Assembly: GCF_903933125.1 (NCBI RefSeq)
Contig: NZ_CAIZIZ010000139.1
Span: forward strand, 1-45,693
Length of the DNA stretch: 45,693 bases
Source: an uncultured Lamprocystis sp.
Lineage (GTDB): Bacteria > Pseudomonadota > Gammaproteobacteria > Chromatiales > Chromatiaceae
Direction: 5' to 3'
Shown here one piece after another: positions 16,300 to 23,915 of this stretch. Below the pieces are notes generated by a model. That model was given only the letters and a program-made list of their open reading frames with translations, had not been told where the DNA came from and did not search any database. Position 1 is the first letter of the stretch. Each line of letters starts with the position of its first letter. The position numbers and the translations under genes were made by a program.

Positions 16300-16722
16300 T
16301 CAGGACCCGTCCCCCAACTGGTCCAGGTCCAGACCCCAGCGGTCCAGCATCTGGCGGTAGACCGTCAGTTCGGCGTCCGCGAAATAGCCGTCCGAGCGGG
16401 CGATCAACAGCAGCGCACTGGCCAGAAAGCGGCGTTGGTCCGGCTCGGTGACGCCGGCCAGCACACGGTCCACCCAGTCCATGTCGGCCAGACCCACGTA
16501 GCGGGCCGTTCCGGCGTGGGCGATGAGGTCATCGCAGTAGGCGTCGAACACCTGTGCGAAAAGATCCCGATCCGCACCCAGCGTCTTCAGTATCCCGAGG
16601 CGCTCCAGGATGTCGATCTCGCCCTCGGCGACATCGCCGTCGCAGACGATGAAAAGTGCGATCAGCCGCAGGCAGGCCTGCGGGCTGTTCTCCGGATAAG
16701 GGGTCAGTTCGGGCTGGGTCAT
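16300..16722 (-). CDS. TerB-like (tellurite resistance protein B family) protein
   Basis: The 140-residue, all-helical acidic protein has the duplicated TerB pattern: FIVCDGDVAEGEIDILERLG near the N-terminus and ARSDGYFADAELTVYRQML near the C-terminus. Each places acidic residues in a short turn that in TerB binds a metal ion. TerB-like domains are widespread in stress and phage-response contexts; the exact role here is unknown. The ATG at 16722 is preceded by GGAG six bases upstream; the frame further upstream has no such signal. No ter genes neighbour it, and it converges on the kinase gene across the hairpin cluster. Confidence 0.7.
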   Translation of the reverse strand: MTQPELTPYPENSPQACLRLIALFIVCDGDVAEGEIDILERLGILKTLGADRDLFAQVFDAYCDDLIAHAGTARYVGLADMDWVDRVLAGVTEPDQRRFLASALLLIARSDGYFADAELTVYRQMLDRWGLDLDQLGDGS

Positions 16723-16871
16723 GAGGACTCCGTCGACGATCAAACGACACAAGGCGCGGCATGATCGCACAGGCCGCCCCCCGCGGACGATCGGAACCAT
16801 TGCCAGGGTCCGTCACGAACGCGGAGAATCAGCGGTTACGGCGTACGCGCCGCCATCACGGACCCGCCGCC

Positions 16872-17447
16872 ATGTTCTTCCCGATCCCCGAGCCCGTCCG
16901 CCGTCAGGCCAAATCCCCGCATGAGGTGGCCATGGTCAATCTGGTGCTGTTCAACCTGCTGATGCTGATCGCTCTGCTGGGCGGGAGCTTCGTGGAGTCG
17001 GATTCGTCCCTGGCGCCCTACAAGATCCTGGGGGTCGCGGTGCCGCTGTGCATCTCGCTCGCCATCGTGGCTTACACCTGGGTGCGCGCGCGGCGTGCCG
17101 CACGTGACGGCCCCTGGTTCCTGGCCGCCCACTGGCGGTTGGCGGGGATCCGCTACAGGATTCTGTTGATCGCCTACCTGGTCGGTACCGGCCTGATCGG
17201 ACTGGGTTGGCTGCTGGCACACGCCCAAAAATCAGCCGGGATGCAGGATTTAATGTTCATCGCGCTGCAACGGGTGGCGATCGCACCCATGTTGATAACG
17301 CTGATGGTGCTCGTCATGTTGGAGTCCGGCGCCATCTACCAGGCCCAGCGGGGCGAAGTGCCGGACGGTCTCGTCAAGCGCGTTCCGCCGCCCGCGGACC
17401 TCGCGGGAGCGGACGCGGAATTTGCATCGGCGCCGCCTTCGGCCTGA
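16872..17447 (+). CDS. Four-helix integral membrane protein, function unknown
   Basis: The 191-residue protein has four hydrophobic segments, at about residues 21-40, 50-70, 95-116 and 128-150, an Arg-rich loop between the second and third, and a hydrophilic Pro/Ala-rich tail. I do not recognise the family. The ATG at 16872 has no obvious ribosome site; the ATG at 16932 (MVNLVLFNLL) follows a GAGGTGG and may be the real start, just before the first membrane helix. It runs divergently from the TerB-like gene and 75 bases before the cyclophilin gene, with which it could share a transcript. Confidence 0.65.
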   Translation: MFFPIPEPVRRQAKSPHEVAMVNLVLFNLLMLIALLGGSFVESDSSLAPYKILGVAVPLCISLAIVAYTWVRARRAARDGPWFLAAHWRLAGIRYRILLIAYLVGTGLIGLGWLLAHAQKSAGMQDLMFIALQRVAIAPMLITLMVLVMLESGAIYQAQRGEVPDGLVKRVPPPADLAGADAEFASAPPSA

Positions 17448-17522
17448 TCATGCGCCGCCCGGCCGCAACCGGGCGAACAATTCTGAATCGTATCCACACG
17501 CAACACGCACCGCGGAGCCCTC

Positions 17523-18101
17523 ATGAACCTGACACCCAACCTGCTCGTCGCCGCCATCCTGTCCGTCGGCGCCCCGACCGCCATGGCCGCCAACCCGAAG
17601 GTCGCACTGGACGTGACCATCGGCGGCGAGCCGGCCGGCACCATCACCATCGAGCTGTTCGCCGACGTGGTGCCGAAAACCGCGGAGAATTTCCGCGCCC
17701 TGTGCACCGGCGAGAAGGGTATGGGCAAAAGCGGCAAACCGCTGGCCTATGCGGGCAGCACCTTCCACCGCATCATTCCAGGCTTCATGATCCAGGGCGG
17801 CGACTTCACCCGCGGCAACGGCACCGGCGGCGAGTCAATCTACGGTGAGAAGTTCGAAGACGAGAACTTCAAGCTCAAACACTTCGGCCCCGGCACCCTG
17901 TCCATGGCCAACGCCGGTCCGAACACCAACGGGTCGCAATTTTTCATCACCGTGGCCGACACCTCCTGGCTGGACGGCAAGCATGTCGTCTTCGGCAAGG
18001 TGGTCGACGGCATGGATGTGCTGAAGAAGATGGAAGCCCAGGGCAGCCGTGCCGGAACCACGCAGTCCGAGGTCAAGCTGGCCGCCTGCAAGCAGCTCTG
18101 A
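17523..18101 (+). CDS. Periplasmic cyclophilin-type peptidyl-prolyl cis-trans isomerase
   Basis: The 192-residue precursor carries a cleavable signal peptide (residues 1-22, ending AMA) and a full cyclophilin domain. Catalytic and substrate-binding motifs are intact: [46 protein letters not shown]. The segment [15 protein letters not shown] is the long loop typical of eukaryote-type cyclophilins rather than the short E. coli PpiA type. It should assist proline isomerisation during folding of exported proteins. A GGAG site precedes the ATG. A GC hairpin follows at 18117. Confidence 0.93.
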   Translation: MNLTPNLLVAAILSVGAPTAMAANPKVALDVTIGGEPAGTITIELFADVVPKTAENFRALCTGEKGMGKSGKPLAYAGSTFHRIIPGFMIQGGDFTRGNGTGGESIYGEKFEDENFKLKHFGPGTLSMANAGPNTNGSQFFITVADTSWLDGKHVVFGKVVDGMDVLKKMEAQGSRAGTTQSEVKLAACKQL

Positions 18102-18116
18102 GCGGGCGTACCTGGT

Positions 18117-18138
18117 TCGCGGCCGGGAGCGGCCGCGA
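18117..18138 (+). terminator. Terminator-like hairpin after cyclophilin gene
   Basis: Arms TCGCGGCC and GGCCGCGA around a six-base loop lie 15 bases after the cyclophilin stop. No T-run follows, so classical intrinsic termination is uncertain. Confidence 0.45.
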
Positions 18139-18208
18139 CCCTCAGCGCGCCGCCTCCTCCAGAGCACCGGGTGTCACCACACGACAACGACGACAAGAGG
18201 ACTACACC

Positions 18209-19004
18209 ATGCCCGGTCTGCATCGACAGTCGGTCGTCTGCGCACTGCTCGCCATGGCTTGGGCATGGCCCGTCGCGGCGGAACAGCAGCTTGTTACATC
18301 AACTTGCCACGATCATACCGGGGGGCAGATTTTTTCATTGAGGAGACCATCGACGGCGACCGCCATCGGGCGCTGAAGGTCGCCAAGATCGACCTGACCG
18401 ACAAGGGTATTTCCAGACTTCTGGTGTTCACGGCTGTCCCCGGCGGAATCGATGAAGGGGATACCTATATGCCCAGTGCAAACCCGCAGCGGATCATGAC
18501 GGTGCTCGGTCACTTCGAGGTGGAGTCCGCGCTCGGTATTGGCCAGCGGGCAAGTGGGATCCGTGCCTGTTGCCGTGGGAACCGGACCTGAAGGAGCGCG
18601 AGCCGGTACCGGCGCCGGGAACCATCGTCGCCACGCCCTCCCCGGACCTGAAGACCACCGGGGTCGATCTGGACCTGCTGGTGGACGCGGCCCAACCCGC
18701 CTTCCGGCGTTTTGCCATGGAGTCCATTCCGGTGATTTTTGCCGAGTGCATCTCCAGCGGCGTGAGCATGTACGCCCAGATCGCCTATGTGCTGGCCACC
18801 GCGGAGCACGAGGCGGGATGCGGCAAATGGATGCGGGAGCTGTGGGGACCGACCGCGGCGCAGCGTGGCTACGAGGGTCGCAGTGACCTCGGCAACACCC
18901 AGGCCGGCGATGGCCTGCGCTTCCGCGGACGCGGCTATGTGCAGATCACCGGTCACGCCAGTAACTATCTGGCGGCGCTGACCCGCCCGTCCAATCCAGA
19001 CTAG
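18209..19004 (+). pseudogene. Frameshifted, truncated secreted GH19-like (chitinase/lysozyme) gene
   Basis: The gene starts at the ATG at 18209, with AGAGG upstream, and a clear signal peptide (VVCALLAMAWAWPVAA). The frame closes early. The similarity continues in a second frame (about 18330-18535, including FFIEETIDGDRH and MTVLGHFEVES) and then a third (from about 18550, GKWDPCLLPWEP). The third frame encodes a GH19-type module: YVLATAEHEAG, RSDLGNTQAGDGLRFRGRGY, VQITG. It stops at RPSNPD, before the end of a normal domain. The first shift lies near a G6 run (18320-18325) and a T6 run (18330-18335), so either decay or base-calling error is possible. If intact it would cut peptidoglycan or chitin outside the cytoplasm. 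Confidence 0.7.
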
Positions 19005-19111
19005 CGACCCGGTCCGCCTGACATCGCGTGCAGGTCCCGGCCGGTCCGCACGGCGGCGTTTCCCCGTGGAGCGGCAGCACGTCCACATATTAAGCGGGTA
19101 TATTCTGACCA

Positions 19112-19138
19112 TTGCACTACTCCCCCCGCTGATATACT
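19112..19138 (+). promoter_or_regulatory. Possible sigma-70-type promoter of aceEF
   Basis: TTGCAC (19112-19117) and TATACT (19133-19138) lie 49 bases upstream of the aceE start with a 15-base spacer, which is shorter than ideal. The -10 hexamer is good and the surrounding sequence is locally AT-richer than the genes. Offered as a candidate only. Confidence 0.35.
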
Positions 19139-19186
19139 GCCAGTGTCCCGCGCCCCTTTCGTTGCGACCACTTTCCGGGAATCCCT

Positions 19187-21841
19187 ATGAACAACACCCC
19201 CGATATCGATCCCCAAGAAACCCAGGAGTGGCTCGATGCACTCGAGGCCGTGCTTGACCAGGAAGGCGCCGAGCGCGCCCACTTCCTGCTGGAGCGGCTC
19301 ATCGACCAGGCCCGACGCTCCGGAGCCGACCTTCCCTACAGCGCCAACACCGCGTATCTCAACACGATTCCGGTACCCCAGCAGCAGCCGTTCCCCGGTG
19401 ATCGGGCGATGGAGCGGCGCATCCGCTCTTTCGTGCGCTGGAACGCCATGGCGATGGTGGTCCAGGCCAACCGGCTGTCCACCGAGCTGGGGGGCCATAT
19501 CGCGTCCTTCGCGTCCGGCGCCACGCTGTTCGATGTCGGCTACAACCACTTTTTCCATGCCCGCACCCCCGAGCACGGCGGCGATCTGGTCTTCGTCCAA
19601 GGTCACTCGGCCCCCGGCATCTATGCCCGGGCCTTTCTGGAGGGCCGGATCAGCGAGGACCAACTCCACAATTTCCGCCAGGAAGTCGACGGCGGCGGGC
19701 TGTCCTCCTACCCCCACCCCTGGCTGATGCCCGATTTCTGGCAGTTCCCCACGGTATCGATGGGGCTCGGTCCGATCATGGCGATCTACCAGGCGCGCTT
19801 CATGCGCTACCTGCATGACCGCGGGATCGTCGACACCAGCAAGCGCAAGGTCTGGGCCTTCCTCGGCGACGGCGAGATGGACGAGCCCGAGTCGTTGGGG
19901 GCCATTGCGCTGGCCGCCCGCGAGGGGTTGGACAATCTGGTGTTCGTGGTCAACTGCAACCTGCAGCGCCTGGATGGTCCGGTGCGCGGCAACGGCAAGA
20001 TCATCCAGGAACTGGAGCGCGACTTCCGCGGCACCGGCTGGAACGTCATCAAGGTCATCTGGGGCAGTTACTGGGACAAACTGATCGCCCGCGACAAGGA
20101 CGGGCTGCTCCTGAAACGCATGGAGGAGTGTGTCGACGGCGACTACCAGACCTACAAGGCCAGGGACGGCAAGTATGTGCGTGAGCACTTTTTCGGCGCC
20201 TATCCGGAACTGCTCGACATGGTCGCCAACATGACCGACGAGGACATCTGGCGCCTGAACCGCGGCGGCCACGATCCGGCGAAGGTCTATGCCGCCTACG
20301 CCGCCGCCATGCAGAGCAACGGCAAGCCCACGGTGATTCTGGCCAAGACGGTCAAGGGCTACGGCATGGGCGTGGCCGGCGAGGGGATGAACATCACCCA
20401 CTCGCAGAAAAAGATGGGGGAGGAGTCGCTCAAAGCCTTCCGCGACCGCTTCAATATCCCGATTTCCGAGGATCAGATCGCCGCCGCGCCCTTCTACAAG
20501 CCGGCGCCGGACAGCGCCGAGCAGAAATACCTGCTTGACGTGCGCGAGCGTCTCGGCGGCTTCCTGCCCGCCCGTTACGACGATGCCGCGGCGCTTGCGG
20601 TCCCGCGGTTGGAAGTCTTCAAAGCGCTGCTGGAAGGCACCGGCGAGAAGGAGATGTCCACCACCATGGCCCTGGTGCGCATCCTGAACCTGCTGGTGCG
20701 CGACCCGGAGATCGGGCGCTTCGTGGTCCCGATCGTGCCGGACGAGGCGCGCACCTTCGGGATGGAAGGCATGTTCCGCCAGCTCGGCATCTACTCCTCC
20801 CTGGGCCAACTCTATGAGCCGGTGGACGCGGATCAGGTGATGTCCTACCGCGAGGACAAGAAGGGCCAAATCCTCGAGGAGGGCATCAACGAGGCCGGCG
20901 CCATGTCGTCCTGGATCGCGGCGGCCACGGCTTACGCCAATCATGGCCAGGCGATGATCCCCTTCTACATCTATTACTCCATGTTCGGCTTCCAGCGCAT
21001 CGGCGACCTGGCCTGGGCGGCCGGCGACATGCAGGCGCGCGGCTTCCTGATCGGCGCCACCGCCGGACGGACCACCCTGGCCGGCGAAGGGCTCCAGCAT
21101 CAGGACGGCCACAGCCACCTGATGGCCGCGACCATTCCCAACTGCGTGTCCTACGACCCGACCTACGCCTACGAGCTCGCGGTCATCGTCCAGGACGGCC
21201 TGCGCCGGATGTTCCAGAACCAGGAGCGGTGCTTCTACTACATCACCGCGATGAACGAGAATTATCCCCAGCCGGCCATGCCGGAAGGTGTCGCGGACGG
21301 CATACTCAAAGGGATGTATCGCATTCAGGCGGGTGAGGCGCGCGCCCATCGGGTGCAGTTGCTGGGCGCCGGCACCATTTTGCGCGAAGTGGAGGCCGCC
21401 GCCGAGTTGCTGGCCCAGGATTTCGACGTGGGTGCCGATGTCTGGAGCGTCACCAGTTTCAACGAACTGCGGCGCGAAGGCATCGACGCGGAACGCTGGA
21501 ACATGCTCCACCCGGATCAGGAGCGGCGCGTCACCTTTGTGGAATCGCAACTGGCCGCGACCAGCGGCCCGATCATCGCCGCCACGGATTACATGCGCGC
21601 TTACGCCGACCAGATCCGCCCCTACTGCCCGCGCCGCTATGCCGTGCTCGGAACCGACGGTTACGGGCGCAGCGACTTGCGCAGTCAGTTGCGCAAGTTC
21701 TTCGAGGTGAATCGCTATTACGTGGCCGTGGCCGCACTCAAGGCCCTGGCGGACGAGGGCGAGATCCCCGCGGCCACGGTCGCGCAGGCAATCGCGAAAT
21801 ACCGCATCGACCCGGACAAACCCAACCCGGCGACGGTCTGA
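19187..21841 (+). CDS. aceE: Pyruvate dehydrogenase E1 component, homodimeric type
   Basis: The 884-residue enzyme decarboxylates pyruvate with thiamine diphosphate and passes the acetyl group to the lipoyl domains of AceF. It is the single-chain homodimeric E1 found in gammaproteobacteria. The N-terminus (WLDALEAVLDQEG) binds E2. Motifs include the active-site SFASGATLFDVGYNHFF region, the ThDP-binding motif GDGEMDEPES starting near residue 227 and ending in VNCNLQRLDGPV, and GEGMNITHSQKKM. Length and motif set are complete. A GGGA precedes the ATG. It is followed 34 bases later by aceF. Elsewhere this operon is controlled by PdhR-type regulators; no such gene is in view. Confidence 0.97.
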   Translation: MNNTPDIDPQETQEWLDALEAVLDQEGAERAHFLLERLIDQARRSGADLPYSANTAYLNTIPVPQQQPFPGDRAMERRIRSFVRWNAMAMVVQANRLSTELGGHIASFASGATLFDVGYNHFFHARTPEHGGDLVFVQGHSAPGIYARAFLEGRISEDQLHNFRQEVDGGGLSSYPHPWLMPDFWQFPTVSMGLGPIMAIYQARFMRYLHDRGIVDTSKRKVWAFLGDGEMDEPESLGAIALAAREGLDNLVFVVNCNLQRLDGPVRGNGKIIQELERDFRGTGWNVIKVIWGSYWDKLIARDKDGLLLKRMEECVDGDYQTYKARDGKYVREHFFGAYPELLDMVANMTDEDIWRLNRGGHDPAKVYAAYAAAMQSNGKPTVILAKTVKGYGMGVAGEGMNITHSQKKMGEESLKAFRDRFNIPISEDQIAAAPFYKPAPDSAEQKYLLDVRERLGGFLPARYDDAAALAVPRLEVFKALLEGTGEKEMSTTMALVRILNLLVRDPEIGRFVVPIVPDEARTFGMEGMFRQLGIYSSLGQLYEPVDADQVMSYREDKKGQILEEGINEAGAMSSWIAAATAYANHGQAMIPFYIYYSMFGFQRIGDLAWAAGDMQARGFLIGATAGRTTLAGEGLQHQDGHSHLMAATIPNCVSYDPTYAYELAVIVQDGLRRMFQNQERCFYYITAMNENYPQPAMPEGVADGILKGMYRIQAGEARAHRVQLLGAGTILREVEAAAELLAQDFDVGADVWSVTSFNELRREGIDAERWNMLHPDQERRVTFVESQLAATSGPIIAATDYMRAYADQIRPYCPRRYAVLGTDGYGRSDLRSQLRKFFEVNRYYVAVAALKALADEGEIPAATVAQAIAKYRIDPDKPNPATV

Positions 21842-21875
21842 AGCGCCCGGCAACACAGGTTTTGGAGAACATCGC

Positions 21876-23519
21876 GTGGCAACTGTCGAAACAATCCTGC
21901 TGCCCGACGTCGGGGACTTCGCGGGCGTCGAGATCATCGAGATCCTGGTTGCCCCCGGCGACCGGATCAGCGTCGAACAACCCATGCTCTCACTGGAGAG
22001 CGACAAGGCGACCATGGAGGTTCCCGCACCGCGCGCCGGTGTGGTCAAAGAATTGCTGGTCAAGCTCGGGGACAAAGTCAGCTCGGGCCGCCCGCTGCTG
22101 ACGCTGGAGACGGAGGGCGAGTCGACGGCTTCGGCCCCGGCCGCGAAACCGGCTCCGGCCGCGGCGGCCCCGGTCACCGCGGCAGCGGCTGCCCCCGCAG
22201 CGGCCCCGGCGCGTACCGGTCCCGCTGAAACGCTCTCGGTCGTGCTGCCGGACATCGGCGACTTTACCGATGTGCCAGTGATCGAAGTTCTGGTGAAACC
22301 CGGCGACCAGATCGCGGTGGATCAATCCCTCGTGACCCTGGAAACCGACAAGGCGACGATGGAGGTGCCCTCCCCCAACGCCGGCTTGGTGGAGAGTGTC
22401 GCGGTCAAGGTCGGGGACAAGCTGACTCAGGGCGATCTGATCCTCACGTTGCGGGGCGAGGCCGCGGACACGGCACACGCTGAGACACCGGCACCGCAAC
22501 CGACCCCGGCGGCGCCCGCCGCCCGTGCCCCCGGCGAGCCCGAACCCCGCCCGGCGCCGGTGCCCGCGCGCCCGGAAGACCTGGCCCTGACCGGATCAAA
22601 GCCCCACGCCAGCCCTGGGATACGGCGCTTCGCCCGCGAGCTTGGCGTCGATCTGCGCCTGGTCACCGGCTCCGGACCCAAGGCCCGGATCTTGCGCGAG
22701 GACGTGCAGGGCTATGTCAAGGGTGCCCTGGCCGTGGTGGCATCGCCCCAGGCGGCCGCTGCTGCACCCGGCGCCCTGCCCTTCGGCCTGACAGCCGCCG
22801 CGGAGGTGGACTTCGCCAAGTTCGGTCCGGTCGAGGTTCAGGAACTCCAGCGCATCAAGAAACTCAGCGGCCGGCACCTGCACCGCTGCTGGCTCTCCAT
22901 CCCCCATGTCACGCAATTCGAGGACGCGGACATCACCGACCTGGAGGACTTCCGCAAAGCGCAGAAGGACGCCGCCGAACAGGCCGGCGTCCGGCTCAGC
23001 ATCCTGCCGCTGCTGCTCAAGGTCGCGGCCGTGGCGCTCAATCAGATGCCCAAGGTCAAATCATCGCTCAGCACGGACGGCGAATCGCTGATCCTCAAGC
23101 AGTACACCCACATCGGCGTCGCCGTGGACACCCCCAACGGTCTGGTGGTCCCGGTCGTGCGCGACGTGGACAAGAAGAGCGTCTTCGAGCTGGCACGGGA
23201 ACTCGGTGACCTGGGTAAGAAAGCGCGCGACGGCAAACTGCTGCCGACCGAGATGCAGGGCGGCTGTTTCACCATCTCCAGCCTGGGGGGCATCGGCGGC
23301 ACCCACTTCACCCCCATCGTCAACGCCCCGGAGGTCGCCATCCTGGGGGTATCGCGGGCAGACATGAAACCGGTGTGGAACGGCAGCGAGTTCCGGCCCC
23401 GGCTGATGCTGCCGCTGTCGCTCTCCTATGACCACCGGGTCATCGACGGCGCCGAAGGGGCGCGTTTCACCACCCTGCTCTGCCATCTCCTGGCGGATAT
23501 CCGGCGGTTGTTGCTCTGA
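21876..23519 (+). CDS. aceF: Dihydrolipoamide acetyltransferase, E2 of pyruvate dehydrogenase
   Basis: The 547-residue E2 core has two N-terminal lipoyl domains, each with the lipoylated Lys in DKATMEVP (K44 and K159), joined by Ala/Pro-rich mobile linkers. A peripheral-subunit-binding domain follows (SPGIRRFARELGVDLRLV), then the catalytic acetyltransferase domain, with the active-site His in SYDHRVIDGA (about H520). It transfers acetyl groups to CoA. Translation starts at a GTG (21876) with GGAG upstream. The lpd (E3) gene that often follows aceF is absent; a hairpin, an 87-base repeat and the defence island come next instead. Confidence 0.97.
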   Translation: MATVETILLPDVGDFAGVEIIEILVAPGDRISVEQPMLSLESDKATMEVPAPRAGVVKELLVKLGDKVSSGRPLLTLETEGESTASAPAAKPAPAAAAPVTAAAAAPAAAPARTGPAETLSVVLPDIGDFTDVPVIEVLVKPGDQIAVDQSLVTLETDKATMEVPSPNAGLVESVAVKVGDKLTQGDLILTLRGEAADTAHAETPAPQPTPAAPAARAPGEPEPRPAPVPARPEDLALTGSKPHASPGIRRFARELGVDLRLVTGSGPKARILREDVQGYVKGALAVVASPQAAAAAPGALPFGLTAAAEVDFAKFGPVEVQELQRIKKLSGRHLHRCWLSIPHVTQFEDADITDLEDFRKAQKDAAEQAGVRLSILPLLLKVAAVALNQMPKVKSSLSTDGESLILKQYTHIGVAVDTPNGLVVPVVRDVDKKSVFELARELGDLGKKARDGKLLPTEMQGGCFTISSLGGIGGTHFTPIVNAPEVAILGVSRADMKPVWNGSEFRPRLMLPLSLSYDHRVIDGAEGARFTTLLCHLLADIRRLLL

Positions 23520-23528
23520 GCCTGTCAA

Positions 23529-23553
23529 CCGGCGGCGGATCGACCGCCGCCGG
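23529..23553 (+). terminator. Strong hairpin after aceF, probable terminator
   Basis: Perfect 10-base arms CCGGCGGCGG and CCGCCGCCGG around ATCGA begin ten bases after the aceF stop. There is no T-tract, so it may act with Rho or mainly protect the transcript 3' end. It separates aceEF from the defence island. Confidence 0.6.
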
Positions 23554-23601
23554 CTCGGCCTTCACATCGTTCCGGCCAGCGATATTTATCCGGCGTTTAA
23601 G

Positions 23602-23688
23602 GCTTTACCGTGAAAGTGCGTAGTCAGGCCATCCTGGCCTGGCGGCGTCGGGGCTGGAACAGTCAGGGCTGGAAGCCCTGACTACGCA
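23602..23688. repeat. 87-bp dispersed repeat, copy 2
   Basis: The same 87-base element as 3581-3667, in the same orientation, with five mismatches. Both internal hairpins are kept: AGGCCA/TGGCCT, and GTCAGGGCT/AGCCCTGAC. It sits at the left edge of the defence island, between the aceF terminator hairpin and the first island gene. Confidence 0.85.
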
Positions 23689-23915
23689 GCCTCGCACACC
23701 GACAGTTGCGACAGTGGTCGAGAGGACTTGGCGACTGCTGTCTCTTTCGGCGCATGGCCCCTTGATTACGATTCAGGAAATGCGGTCGGCCGCCGGCATT
23801 TCAGTAGCGGCCAAACGCGCTTTTCGAAAAATGGTAGGCTTCAGTCACCGAGGTGAAACAGCGGGTCGAAGGCGACTATCCGCCTTGGTCGGTCAAATAA
23901 TGGAGCGCGCGACGC
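23689..23915 (+). promoter_or_regulatory. Leader region of the defence operon
   Basis: Together with the repeat and hairpin before it, this makes a 396-base stretch without a convincing gene. It holds three palindromes that could be regulator sites: GAAATGC/GCATTTC (23777-23802), TTTTCGAAAA (23821-23830), and AAGGCG/CGCCTT (23869-23886). An open frame from 23714 runs through it but has no recognisable domain and overlaps the ATPase gene. No clear promoter hexamers were found. Confidence 0.35.

Noticed and set aside
19001-22255. 1084-residue open frame on the minus strand opposite aceE
   Set aside because: It is a high-GC antisense shadow of aceE/aceF with no domain; aceE on the plus strand is unambiguous.
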